Positions 7,528-21,302 of a DNA stretch of 64,000 nucleotides are shown in pieces. The stretch's first letter is position 1. Each line of letters opens with the position of its first letter. Below the pieces are notes generated by a model, which ran no database searches, was not told the origin of the DNA, and worked only from the letters and a program-made list of their open reading frames with translations. A program made the position numbers and the translations under genes. The DNA is from Acrocarpospora catenulata (GTDB taxonomy: Bacteria; Actinomycetota; Actinomycetes; Streptosporangiales; Streptosporangiaceae), in assembly GCF_018476525.1 (NCBI RefSeq), contig NZ_JAHCST010000036.1, positions 1 through 64,000 of the forward strand. The letters are read 5' to 3'.

Positions 7528-8751
7528 TCAGATGCCGTCCCGTTCGAGCGGGCAGCTCATGCAGCGCGGCCCCCCGCGCCCACGCCCCAGCTCACTGCCC
7601 CGGATGGTGAGCACCTCGATGCCCTGGGCGCGCAGGAAGTTGTTGGTCGTCGTGTTCCGCTCGTACGCGACGACCACCCCCGGCCGGACGGCCAGCACGT
7701 TGCAGCCGTCGTCCCACTGCTCGCGCTCGGCCGCGTGGACGTCCTGGACGGGAGCCAGGACCGTGATGTCGTCGAGCCCGACGGCGGCGGCGATGGCCCG
7801 GTGCATGTGCTCGGGCGGATGGTCGGTGACCTTCAGTTCCTTCTCGTTGTCGCCGGGCTCGATGGTGTAGGACGGCAGCATGCCCAGGCCCGCGTACTTG
7901 GTGAAGACCCCCACGTCCACCTGGGTGAGCACGGTGTCCAGGTGCATGAAGGCGCGGGACTTGGGCAGGTTGAGCGCCACGATCCGGGTGGCCGAGCCAC
8001 TGGCGAACAGATGCTGGGCGAGCATCTCGACGGCCGGCGGCTGGGTGCGCTCGCTCATCCCGACCAGGACCGCGCCCCGGCCGAGCACCAGCACGTCGCC
8101 GCCCTCGATGGTGGTGGGCGCCATCGGCGTACCGGGATTCCAGATGTGGAAGCCCCCGGCGGCGAACATCGGGTGGTAGCGGTAGACGGCCTCGTAGTTG
8201 ACGGTCTCCCGGCGCCGGGCCTTCTTCCGCATCGCGTTGATGGACACCCCGTCGTACACCCAGCAGGAGGTGTCCCGGGTGAACAGGTGGTTGGGCAGCG
8301 GCGGCAGCACGAAGTCGTCGGGGTCCAGCGCGTGGAAGACCAGCGACTTGGGGGAGCAGCCGAGCTCGGTCAGCTCCCGCTTGGTGATCCCGCCCGTCAG
8401 GTACGGCGCGAGCGTCTCCCCGGGCAGGCCGTCCAGCGTGTTCCGGATGGCGTCGGTGGCCATCGGCCCGAACCAGCGCTCGTCGACGGTCCCGTCCAGG
8501 ATGTGTTTGCGTGCCTCCGGCAGCGCGATGGTCTCCCGGAGCAGGTCGCACAGCAGGTGGACCTGGACGCCGAGGCCGCGCAGCAGCCCCTGGAACTCCG
8601 CGTGCTCCTCGGCCGCTCGGTGCACCCAGAGCACGTCGTCGAAGAGCAGGTCGCGCATGTTGCTGGGGGTGAGCCGCTTCAGCGACAGGTCGGGCGGATG
8701 GAGCAGCACCTGGTGGAGCTCGCCCACCTCGGAGCCGACGTAGAAAACCAT
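7528..8751 (-). CDS. arcA: Arginine deiminase
   Basis: Converts arginine to citrulline and ammonia. 407 aa, the usual length. Family motifs are intact: N-terminal VGEVGEL-like start ([19 protein letters not shown]), [38 protein letters not shown] with the catalytic His/Asp, and the C-terminal [12 protein letters not shown] with nucleophile Cys397. The usual partners for ATP generation from arginine, ornithine carbamoyltransferase and carbamate kinase, are not beside it, so it may serve nitrogen supply or acid/ammonia balance rather than a complete arc pathway. Expressed from its own promoter in the 60-base gap before the DUF3040 gene. Confidence 0.95.
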   Translation of the reverse strand: MVFYVGSEVGELHQVLLHPPDLSLKRLTPSNMRDLLFDDVLWVHRAAEEHAEFQGLLRGLGVQVHLLCDLLRETIALPEARKHILDGTVDERWFGPMATDAIRNTLDGLPGETLAPYLTGGITKRELTELGCSPKSLVFHALDPDDFVLPPLPNHLFTRDTSCWVYDGVSINAMRKKARRRETVNYEAVYRYHPMFAAGGFHIWNPGTPMAPTTIEGGDVLVLGRGAVLVGMSERTQPPAVEMLAQHLFASGSATRIVALNLPKSRAFMHLDTVLTQVDVGVFTKYAGLGMLPSYTIEPGDNEKELKVTDHPPEHMHRAIAAAVGLDDITVLAPVQDVHAAEREQWDDGCNVLAVRPGVVVAYERNTTTNNFLRAQGIEVLTIRGSELGRGRGGPRCMSCPLERDGI

Positions 8752-8810
8752 CCCGTACCCCCATCACCCATGACAAAAGGTGAGGTGCCCGGTACTAAAC
8801 GCGACAAACG

Positions 8811-9020
8811 CTACTTACCAAGAGCGATCAGGAAAGCGCAACCGGCCAGGGCCACGGCGAGCGCGACGATCGGCCAGGCGCTCGGCGGGGACGCGATCGC
8901 CTCGGCCCGGACCACCCCGGTGCCGTGCCCGGACAGGCTGCGAGCCAGCGCGGGGTCCTCGGCGCGGAGCCGGCGAGCGATGTCGTCGAGAACGCGCTGC
9001 TCCCGCGTTGACAGCCCCAT
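8811..9020 (-). CDS. Small DUF3040-like membrane protein
   Basis: 69 aa. The N-terminal MGLSTREQRVLDDIARRL, followed by ...DPALARSL, is the conserved beginning of DUF3040 proteins; a single membrane helix follows (AWPIVALAVALAGCAFLIAL). Start chosen at ATG behind an excellent ribosome site (GGGGAGGAAG, 6 bases upstream); the longer in-frame extension lacks such a site. Members are widespread in actinomycetes and their function is unknown. Shorter than typical double-TM relatives. Confidence 0.75.
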   Translation of the reverse strand: MGLSTREQRVLDDIARRLRAEDPALARSLSGHGTGVVRAEAIASPPSAWPIVALAVALAGCAFLIALGK

Positions 9021-9144
9021 GTCTACTTCCTCCCCTGAAATCAGCTTGAAGGAAGTTTTATCGCTTTTTACGGTAATTATCCAAGCGCAGAAGGTAGATC
9101 TTCGGCCCGGGGCCAGGCTCCCGGGCGAGATCCCCGGCAGCACG

Positions 9145-9639
9145 TCAGAACGACTCGACCGCCCGGCGCGCCTCCGCGTCCAGCACACCCCAGCTGATGA
9201 ACTCCTCGGTCAGCTCGGCCGGCGACTTGTCGTAGATGACGGCAAGCGAACGCAGGTCCTCCTGGCGGATGCTCAGCACCTTGCCGTTGTAGTCCCCCCG
9301 CTGCGACTGGATGGTCGCCGCGTACCTGGCCAGCGGACCGGCCTTGTCCTTGGGCAACTGGGCGAGCCGCTCCAGATCGATGACCAGCTTCGGCGTCGGC
9401 AGCAGCGGGGACGGCGCGGCGCCCCCCGGCAGCAACTCGGAAACCGGCACCCCGTAGAAGTCGGCCAGCTCGGCAAGCTTCTGCACGGTGACCGCCCGGT
9501 CACCCCGCTCGTACGAGCCGACCACGACGGCCTTCCACCGCCCGCGGGACTTCTCTTCAACCCCATGCAAGGACAGGCCCTGCTGGGTGCGAATGGCGCG
9601 GAGTCGCGCGCCCAGCGACTTGGCGTAGTCAGACGGCAT
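9145..9639 (-). CDS. bldD: Developmental regulator BldD (c-di-GMP-responsive)
   Basis: 164 aa, nearly colinear with streptomycete BldD. N-terminal XRE-type HTH (about 8-70) with the very conserved EEKSRGRWKAVVVGSYERGD. The C-terminal domain carries the c-di-GMP-binding signature RGD-x8-RQxD: R114-G-D116 and R125-Q-E-D128. These are the positions known in Streptomyces, with Glu instead of Asp at 127. In streptomycetes BldD bound to tetrameric c-di-GMP represses sporulation genes during vegetative growth. Divergent from pyrR, the same neighbourhood as in Streptomyces. Ribosome site GGGGGCC. A BldD-box-like sequence lies in its upstream region. Confidence 0.95.
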   Translation of the reverse strand: MPSDYAKSLGARLRAIRTQQGLSLHGVEEKSRGRWKAVVVGSYERGDRAVTVQKLAELADFYGVPVSELLPGGAAPSPLLPTPKLVIDLERLAQLPKDKAGPLARYAATIQSQRGDYNGKVLSIRQEDLRSLAVIYDKSPAELTEEFISWGVLDAEARRAVESF

Positions 9640-11529
<1,890 letters not shown>

Positions 11530-11533
<4 letters not shown>

Positions 11534-12816
11534 TCATCAGGAACGCCCGCATCCTCGGCGGCGAGCCGGTCGACCTGCGCGTCGAGAACGGCCTGATCGC
11601 CGAGATCGGCCCGGGACTCGGCGGGCAGACCGTCTTCGACGCCGACGGCCTGGTCGCCCTGCCCGGCCTGGTGGACCTGCACACCCACCTGCGCGAGCCC
11701 GGCAGGGAGGACGCCGAGACGGTCGAGACCGGCACCCAGGCCGCCGCCCGCGGCGGGTACACCGCCGTGCACGCGATGGCCAACACCTCCCCGGTGGCCG
11801 ACACGGCCGGGGTGGTCGAGCAGGTCTGGCGGCTCGGCCAGGAGTACGGCCACTGCGACGTGCAGCCGGTCGGCGCGGTCACCAGCGGCCTGGACGGCAG
11901 GCAGCTGGCCGAGCTGGGCGCGATGGCCGACTCGGCGGCCCGGGTCCGGGTCTTCTCCGACGACGGCCGGTGCGTCTCGGACGCGGTGCTGATGCGCCGC
12001 GCCCTGGAGTACGTCAAGGCCTTCGACGGCGTGATCGCCCAGCACGCCCAGGAACCCCGGCTGACCGAGGGCGCCCAGCTGAACGAGGGCGAGGTCTCCG
12101 GACGGCTCGGCCTGGCCGGCTGGCCGGCGGTGGCCGAGGAGGCGATCATCGCCCGCGACTGCCTGCTCGCCGCGCACGTCGGCTCCCGGCTGCACGTCTG
12201 CCACGTCTCCACGGCCGGTTCCGTGGAGATCATCCGCTGGGCCAAGTCCAAGGGCTGGGACGTCACCGCCGAGGTGACCCCGCACCACCTGCTGCTCACC
12301 GACACCTGCGCGGAGCGCTCGCCGGTCGGCCCGTACAACCCGATCTACAAGGTGAACCCGCCGCTGCGCACCGCCGAGGACGTGCGGGCGTTGCGCGAGG
12401 CGCTCGCCGACGGCACCATCGACTGCGTCGCGACCGACCACGCCCCCCACCCGGTGGAGGACAAGGAGGCCGAGTGGGCCGCCGCCGCGATGGGCATGAT
12501 CGGCCTGGAGACCGCCCTCAGCGTCGTGCAGGAGGCCATGGTGGAGACCGGGCTGCTGGACTGGGCAGGGGTGGCCGACCGCATGTCCGGCCGCCCGGCC
12601 AGGATCGGCAGGCTCGCCGGGCACGGGCAACCGCTGGAGGTCGGCTCGGTCGCCAACATCACGCTGTACGACCCGGCCGTGCGCGCCGAGGTCGACCCCG
12701 GCTCGTTCGCCTCCAAGAGCCGCAACACCCCGTACGAGGGCATGACCCTGCCCGGCAGGGTGGTGGCCACCTTCCTGCGCGGCAGGCCGACCGTTCTGGA
12801 AGGGAAGCTGCAGTGA
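11530..12816 (+). CDS. pyrC: Dihydroorotase
   Basis: Cyclises carbamoyl aspartate to dihydroorotate. 428 aa, class I (long) type. Zinc ligands in HTHLREPG at the start of the barrel, central histidines in VSTAGSVEI and VTPHHLLLT contexts, and catalytic Asp in [10 protein letters not shown] are visible. ATG overlaps the pyrB stop (ATGA), so translation is coupled. All active-site motifs are intact, so this is a working enzyme rather than the inactive class I paralogue found beside ATCase in some bacteria. Confidence 0.96.
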
Positions 12817-13911
12817 GCTCAGCGTTGCTCGTCCTGGAGGACGGCCGCGTCTTCGAGGGCGCGCCGTACGGCGCGGTGGGGGAGACGTTCGGTGAGATGG
12901 TCTTCAACACCGGTATGACCGGCTACCAGGAGACCCTCACCGACCCCTCCTACCACCGCCAGATCGTGGCGATGACCGCCCCGCACATCGGCAACACCGG
13001 CGTCAACGAGGAGGACCCGGAGTCGGGCCGGGTCTGGGTCTCCGGCTACGTGGTCAGGGAACCCGCCCGGGTGGCCAGCAACTGGCGCGCCACCCGGTCG
13101 CTGGAGGACTACCTGCGAGACCAGGGCGTGGTCGGCATCGCGATGCGCGGGACCAGGGCGCTCACCCGGCACCTGCGCGAGCGCGGCGCGATGCGGGCCG
13201 GGGTGTTCTCCGGCGACGCGCTGGCCGCCACTCCCGAGCTGATCGAGAAGGTGCTGGCCTCGCCGTCCATGGAGGGCGCCGACCTGGCCGGCGAGGTGAC
13301 CACCGCGGCGCCGTACGTGGTGCCCGCGATCGGCGCCAAGCGGTTCACGGTGGCCGCCGTGGACCTGGGCATCAAGGCCATGACGCCGCACCGGATGGCC
13401 CAGCGCGGCTGCGAGGTGCACGTGCTGCCCGCCACCGCCACCGCGGCCGACATCCTGGCCCTGGACCCCGACGGGGTGTTCCTGTCCAACGGCCCCGGCG
13501 ACCCCGCCACGGCGGACGGCCCGGTGGCCGCGCTCCAGAAGATCCTTGAGGCGGGCAGGCCCGTGTTCGGCATCTGCTTCGGCAACCAGATCCTCGGGCG
13601 GGCGCTCGGGCTCGGCACCTACAAGCTGCGCTACGGCCACCGCGGCGTCAACCAGCCGGTCCAGGACCGCAGGACCGGCAAGGTGGAGATCTCCGCGCAC
13701 AACCACGGCTTCGCCGTCCAGGCGCCCCTGGACGGCCCCTTCGACACCCCGTACGGCCGGGCCGAGGTCAGCCACGTGAACCTGAACGACGGGTGCGTGG
13801 AGGGCCTGCGCCTGCTCGACCACCCGGCGTTCAGCGTGCAGTACCACCCAGAGGCCGCCGCCGGGCCGCACGACGCCGCCTATCTCTTCGACGAGTTCTG
13901 TGAGGTCATGG

Positions 13912-13919
<8 letters not shown>
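12813..13919 (+). CDS. carA: Carbamoyl-phosphate synthase small (glutaminase) chain
   Basis: Hydrolyses glutamine and passes ammonia to CarB. 368 aa from the GTG that overlaps the pyrC stop. N-terminal CarA-specific domain ([21 protein letters not shown]) and a C-terminal class I glutaminase with [10 protein letters not shown], nucleophile Cys255 and the later [13 protein letters not shown] carrying His and Glu of the triad. Lies between pyrC and carB and overlaps both. Confidence 0.96.
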
Positions 13920-17190
<3,271 letters not shown>

Positions 17191-17206
17191 GCTAGGAGTT
17201 CATGGA

Positions 17207-18067
17207 GTGGCCGGGACACCGGTGCAGGTGACGGGAACGGTGCTGACGACGCGCCGGGTCGACGCGTACCATGCGCTGACCGTCGTCGCGCCGGCCATCG
17301 CCGACCGGTTCCGGCCCGGCCACTTCGTCACCGTCGCGGTGGGCGGGCCGCGTACCTCCATGCTCACCAGGCGGGCCTTCGCCGTGCACGACGTCAAGCC
17401 CGACTACGGCGGCACCGTCGAGTTCGTGTTCGCGGTGCGCGGCGCGGGGACCGCCTGGCTGGCCGGCCGCAAGGCCCGCGACGCGCTGGACATGGTCGGC
17501 CCGCTCGGCCGCCCCTTCCCGCTCCCGCGCGACCCCGCCACCTGCCTGCTGGTCGGCGCCGAGTACGGCTCCGCGCCGCTGTTCGCCCTGGCCGACGCGC
17601 TGCACCAGCGCAACTGCCGGGTCGACTTCGTGCTCGGCGCGCCCAGCTCCGACCGGGTCTTCGGCGCGCTGCGGGCCCGCCGCATGGGCGAGACCACCAC
17701 GCTCACCACCGAGGACGGCTCGCTCGGCGTGCGCGGCTCGGTGGTGGACGTGCTGCCCAGCGTGATCACCGACACCCGGGCCGACGTGGTGTACGCCTGC
17801 GGTCCGATGCCCGTGCTGCGCGGGGTCACCGCGGTCTGCGTGCAGTTCGACATCCCGGTCCAGGTCTCCGTGGAGGAGGCGATGGCCTGCGGGATCGGCA
17901 TCTGCATGACCTGCACGGTGCCGGTCATCGGCGAGGACGGGGTGACCCGGATGGTCAGGGCCTGCACCGACGGTCCGGTCTTCCGCGGGGAGCGGGTGCG
18001 CTTCGACGACGTCGGCACCATCCCGTTCGACGCGCTCGGGGCTCCCGGGGGCGACCGTGCCCGTTGA
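17207..18067 (+). CDS. pyrK: Dihydroorotate dehydrogenase electron-transfer subunit
   Basis: 286 aa ferredoxin-reductase-like flavoprotein. FAD-binding barrel, then an NAD-binding fold (LLVGAEYGSAPLFALADAL; VYACGPMPVL), then the PyrK-specific [2Fe-2S] loop with Cys228, Cys233, Cys236 and Cys253 (MACGIGICMTC...RACTDGPVF). Passes electrons from dihydroorotate dehydrogenase to NAD. Its presence means the adjacent PyrD is a class 1B enzyme. GTG start with AGGAG 9 bases upstream; an earlier ATG gives a different frame. Overlaps pyrD by 11 bases. Confidence 0.92.
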   Translation: MAGTPVQVTGTVLTTRRVDAYHALTVVAPAIADRFRPGHFVTVAVGGPRTSMLTRRAFAVHDVKPDYGGTVEFVFAVRGAGTAWLAGRKARDALDMVGPLGRPFPLPRDPATCLLVGAEYGSAPLFALADALHQRNCRVDFVLGAPSSDRVFGALRARRMGETTTLTTEDGSLGVRGSVVDVLPSVITDTRADVVYACGPMPVLRGVTAVCVQFDIPVQVSVEEAMACGIGICMTCTVPVIGEDGVTRMVRACTDGPVFRGERVRFDDVGTIPFDALGAPGGDRAR

Positions 18068-19049
18068 CATGCGCGCGTACCTGGCGCACGTCGAGCTGCC
18101 CAACCCGATCCTGACCGCCGCCGGCTGCGCGGGGACCGGCCGCGAGCTGGCCCCCTTCGCGGACGTGACCCGGCTCGGCGCGCTCACCACCCGGTCCATC
18201 ACGATGGCCCCACGGGCCGGGCGGCCCACGCCCAGGATGGCCGAGACGCCCTCCGGGCTGCTCACCTCGGTCGGCCTGCAGGGGCCCGGCGTGGACGCCT
18301 TCCTGGCCCGCGAGCTGCCCTGGCTGGCCGAGCGGGGCACCCGCACCGTGGTCTCCATCGCCGGCGGCAGCGTGGCCGAGTACACCGCGCTGGCCCGGCG
18401 GCTGGCCGACGCGCCGGGGGTCACCGCCGTCGAGATCAACCTGTCCTGCCCCAACGTGGAGGACCGCGGCCGGGTGTTCGCCAGGGACGCCGTGGCCGCC
18501 GCCGAGGTGGTCGCCTCGGTGCGTGCCGCCCTCCGCTACGACGTGCCCGTGGTGGCCAAGCTGGCCCCCGACGTGGCCGACGTGGTGGCCATCGCCCGGG
18601 CCTGCGTGGACAGCGGCGCCGACGCGCTGGCCATGATCAACACCCCGATCGGGATGAGCGTCGACGTGGACACCATGCGCCCGGTGCTGGCGGCCGGCGC
18701 CGGCGGCCTGTCCGGGCCCGCCATCCGGCCGCTGGCGGTTCGCTGCGTCTGGCAGGTGCACGCCGCGCTGCCCGGGGTACCACTCGTCGGCATGGGCGGG
18801 GTGACCAGCGGCAGGGATGCCCTTGAGCTGGTCCTGGCGGGCGCCTGCGCGGTCGCCGTGGGCACCACCCTGTTCCATGACCCGTACGCCTGTCCGCGCA
18901 TCCTGAGGGAGCTGGAGGAGCTGCTCCAGGAGCGGGGCTTCGACCGCCTGGCCGACGCGGTGGGGGTGGCTCACCGGCCCGCTCAGGCCCGCGTGGACAG
19001 TTCCAGAACCGACGCTTCGAAAATTGACCTTGAGGAGAGTTCCCTGTGA
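18057..19049 (+). CDS. pyrD: Dihydroorotate dehydrogenase, class 1B catalytic subunit
   Basis: Oxidises dihydroorotate to orotate with FMN. 330 aa. The INLSCPNV motif carries the class 1 catalytic Cys (Cys131), rather than the Ser of membrane class 2 enzymes. FMN-binding GMGGVTSGRDALELVLAGA is near the C-terminus. GTG start inside the end of pyrK, consistent with a PyrD-PyrK heterotetramer. The last about 25 residues (RPAQARVDSSRTDAS...) form a lineage-specific tail. Confidence 0.94.
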   Translation: MPVDMRAYLAHVELPNPILTAAGCAGTGRELAPFADVTRLGALTTRSITMAPRAGRPTPRMAETPSGLLTSVGLQGPGVDAFLARELPWLAERGTRTVVSIAGGSVAEYTALARRLADAPGVTAVEINLSCPNVEDRGRVFARDAVAAAEVVASVRAALRYDVPVVAKLAPDVADVVAIARACVDSGADALAMINTPIGMSVDVDTMRPVLAAGAGGLSGPAIRPLAVRCVWQVHAALPGVPLVGMGGVTSGRDALELVLAGACAVAVGTTLFHDPYACPRILRELEELLQERGFDRLADAVGVAHRPAQARVDSSRTDASKIDLEESSL

Positions 19050-19753
19050 CGCCCGCACCCATCGCCGTCGCCCTGGACGCACCGAACCTGGAGACGGCGG
19101 CCCGCTGGGCGAGCCTGGTGACGCCGCACGTCTCGACCGTCAAGGTCGGGCTTGAACTGTACCTGCGGTACGGCCCCGACGTGATCGCCTCGGTGCGTGG
19201 GGCCAGCGGCGTGCAGATCTTCCTGGATCTCAAGCTGCACGACATCCCGAACACCGTGGCCGGGGCCGTACGGGCCGTAGGACGGCTCAAGCCGGCCATC
19301 CTGACCGTCCATGCCACGGGCGGCCCCGCGATGATCGAGGCGGCCGTGCAGGCCGCTCCTGAGCGGACCCAGATCGCCGCGGTCACCGTGCTCACGTCCC
19401 TGTCGGCGGCCGATCTGGCCCGGCTGGGCGTGCAGGGGCCCCCGGACGACGCGGTGCGGCGGCTGGCCGCGCTGGCCGTCGGCGCCGGAGCCCAGGCCCT
19501 GGTCTGCTCGCCCCGCGAGGTCGCCGCGGTGCGCGCGGAGGTCGGGCCGCGGATCACGCTCATCACCCCGGGAGTCAGGCCGGCCGGATCCGACACCCAG
19601 GATCAGGCAAGGGTAGCGACTCCGGAGGCCGCCATCGCCGACGGGGCCGACCTTCTGGTCATCGGGCGCCCGATCACCGGCTCTCCGGACCCCGGCGCGG
19701 CGGCGGCGGGGATCGCCGCGGCGCTCCGCCGGACGGCGCTTTCCCGGCCCTGA
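19046..19753 (+). CDS. pyrF: Orotidine 5'-phosphate decarboxylase
   Basis: Final step to UMP. 235 aa, bacterial type 1. Active-site block FLDLKLHDIPNTV with Asp61, Lys63 and Asp66; LVCSPREV and ITPGVRP phosphate-site motifs. GTG start overlaps the pyrD stop. Last gene of the operon: the orotate phosphoribosyltransferase gene pyrE, needed between PyrD and PyrF, is not in the window and must lie elsewhere. Confidence 0.95.
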   Translation: MTPAPIAVALDAPNLETAARWASLVTPHVSTVKVGLELYLRYGPDVIASVRGASGVQIFLDLKLHDIPNTVAGAVRAVGRLKPAILTVHATGGPAMIEAAVQAAPERTQIAAVTVLTSLSAADLARLGVQGPPDDAVRRLAALAVGAGAQALVCSPREVAAVRAEVGPRITLITPGVRPAGSDTQDQARVATPEAAIADGADLLVIGRPITGSPDPGAAAAGIAAALRRTALSRP

Positions 19754-19951
19754 GGGCGGTGGATTGGGGACCGGCAGTTCCGTGGCTGATAGGGCCGTTT
19801 TCGTCGACAATCCGTTAGAAAGCCACTACGGAAAGTAGTTTCTTTGACTTTGTGGGGACAGAAATAGGGCTTGACGTTGCCTGATGGGGCAAAGACCAGC
19901 TACTTTCCCATCCCGTCCGAGTACATCGACAGAAATTCGAGGTGACCCGGC

Positions 19952-20275
19952 GTGGCTCTTCCTCCCCTGACCCCCGAGCAGCGCGCCGCAGCACTTGAGA
20001 AGGCTGCCAAGGCTCGCAAGGAGCGTGCTGAGGTCAAGAACCGGCTCAAGCATGGCGCGGTATCTCTGGCCGAGGTGCTGAAGGATGGGCAGACCGACGA
20101 CGTCATCGGCAAGATGAAGGTCTCGGCTCTGCTGGAGTCGCTCCCTGGCGTGGGCAAGGTCCGCGCCAAGCAGCTGATGGAACGTCTCGGTATCGCCGAG
20201 TCCCGCCGCGTGCGGGGCCTCGGCGCTAACCAGCGCGCCTCCCTGGAGCGCGAGTTCGGCGGCGCCGAAGGCTAA
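19952..20275 (+). CDS. mihF: Actinobacterial integration host factor
   Basis: 107 aa nucleoid-associated protein of the sIHF/mIHF family, unrelated in fold to the E. coli IHF heterodimer. N-terminal basic helix, then a helix-two-turn-helix core with VSALLESLPGVGKVRAKQLM, the HhH-like DNA-contact motif of the family, and ...RRVRGLGANQRASLEREF. GTG start with GAGGTGA upstream. A 198-base gap before it suggests its own promoter. Followed by a GC-rich hairpin and gmk, as in Streptomyces. Confidence 0.93.
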   Translation: MALPPLTPEQRAAALEKAAKARKERAEVKNRLKHGAVSLAEVLKDGQTDDVIGKMKVSALLESLPGVGKVRAKQLMERLGIAESRRVRGLGANQRASLEREFGGAEG

Positions 20276-20299
20276 GGCGTACGCTGTCGGTCATCTTCA

Positions 20300-20321
20300 C
20301 GGGAGGCCACCCGGCCTCCCG
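20300..20321 (+). terminator. Strong hairpin between mihF and gmk
   Basis: CGGGAGGCC-ACCC-GGCCTCCCG: 9-bp perfect stem, 4-base loop, with a further TCAC/GTGA pairing outside. No T-run follows, so it may be an RNA-processing or attenuating hairpin rather than a full terminator; the short gap to gmk suggests partial read-through. Confidence 0.5.
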
Positions 20322-20356
20322 GCGGTGACCGCATCGCGTGACACGGGGGGCATTGA

Positions 20357-21001
20357 GTGACCGGTATGTCCTGGCCTGAAGGCAGTCAGGCCCACAAGGC
20401 CGCCACATCCGGCGGGTCCGGGACACGGTACGGTGACTCCATGCCTCAAACCCGCCTGACGGTCCTGTCCGGGCCGTCGGGTGTGGGCAAGTCCACGGTC
20501 GTCGCCGAGCTCCGGCGGGCACACCCCGAGGTGTGGCTGTCGGTCTCGGTGACCACCAGGAAACCCCGGCCAGGCGAGACCCACGGCGTGGAGTACTTCT
20601 TCGCCGACGACGCCGAGTTCGATCGGCTGATCGCCGCCGGGGACCTCCTCGAGTGGGCCGAGTTCGCCGGCAACCGGTACGGGACGCCGCGGCAGGCCGT
20701 GCTCGACCGGCTGGCGGCCGGGATCCCCACCCTGCTGGAGATCGACCTGCAGGGCGCCCGCCAGGTCCGGGCCAGCATGCCCGAGGCGCTGCTGATCTTC
20801 CTCGCCCCACCGTCCTGGGCGGAACTGGAGCGGCGGCTGCGCGGCCGGGGGACCGAGCCGCCCGAGGTGATCGCCCAGCGCCTGGAGGCGGGCCTGGTCG
20901 AGATGGCCGCCGAGAAGGAGTTCGACCTCACCCTTGTCAACACGTCCGTCCAGGACGTGTGTCATCAGCTGATAGCCTTGATGGCTGACGTCAACGACTA
21001 G
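20357..21001 (+). CDS. gmk: Guanylate kinase
   Basis: Phosphorylates GMP to GDP. 214 aa from the GTG, which has GGGGGG 7 bases upstream; a later ATG at 20441 (MPQTRLTV) would give a 186-residue protein, and both are plausible because N-terminal extensions are common in actinobacteria. P-loop [14 protein letters not shown]-binding [11 protein letters not shown] and HGVEYFF, lid [11 protein letters not shown], and [10 protein letters not shown] are all present. Confidence 0.94.
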   Translation: MTGMSWPEGSQAHKAATSGGSGTRYGDSMPQTRLTVLSGPSGVGKSTVVAELRRAHPEVWLSVSVTTRKPRPGETHGVEYFFADDAEFDRLIAAGDLLEWAEFAGNRYGTPRQAVLDRLAAGIPTLLEIDLQGARQVRASMPEALLIFLAPPSWAELERRLRGRGTEPPEVIAQRLEAGLVEMAAEKEFDLTLVNTSVQDVCHQLIALMADVND

Positions 21002-21018
21002 CTAGGGGATTCGACGAA

Positions 21019-21282
21019 GTGACCACCAGCGCGGCGTACTCAGAAGGCATCACCAACCCGTCGATCGACGCGCTCCTCGACGTGGTCGACAGCAAGTACA
21101 GCCTCGTGATCATGGGCGCCAAGCGGGCTCGGCAGATCAACGCGTACTACTCCCAGCTGGGCGAGGGCCTGCTGGAGTACGTCGGCCCCCTGGTCGAGAC
21201 CCACGCCCAGGAGAAGCCCCTCTCCATCGCCCTCCGCGAGGTCTCCGAGGGCCTGCTCACCGCCGAGCCCATCGAGGGCTGA
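21019..21282 (+). CDS. rpoZ: RNA polymerase omega subunit
   Basis: 87 aa. Contains the omega signature [20 protein letters not shown] followed by [15 protein letters not shown], with the C-terminal actinobacterial tail [17 protein letters not shown]. Assists assembly of the core enzyme around beta-prime. GTG start 17 bases after gmk, likely same transcript. In Streptomyces coaBC follows directly; here a large regulator gene on the opposite strand intervenes. Confidence 0.94.
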   Translation: MTTSAAYSEGITNPSIDALLDVVDSKYSLVIMGAKRARQINAYYSQLGEGLLEYVGPLVETHAQEKPLSIALREVSEGLLTAEPIEG

Positions 21283-21302
21283 ATCGCCGACCGGCCTGCG
21301 GA

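Noticed and set aside
11970-12800. Long open frames on other frames or on the opposite strand within the pyr, rib, metK and Fxs genes
   Set aside because: They are frequent in DNA with extreme GC3. Their compositions (runs of Arg, Pro, Ala, Gly) and lack of family motifs mark them as shadows of real genes.
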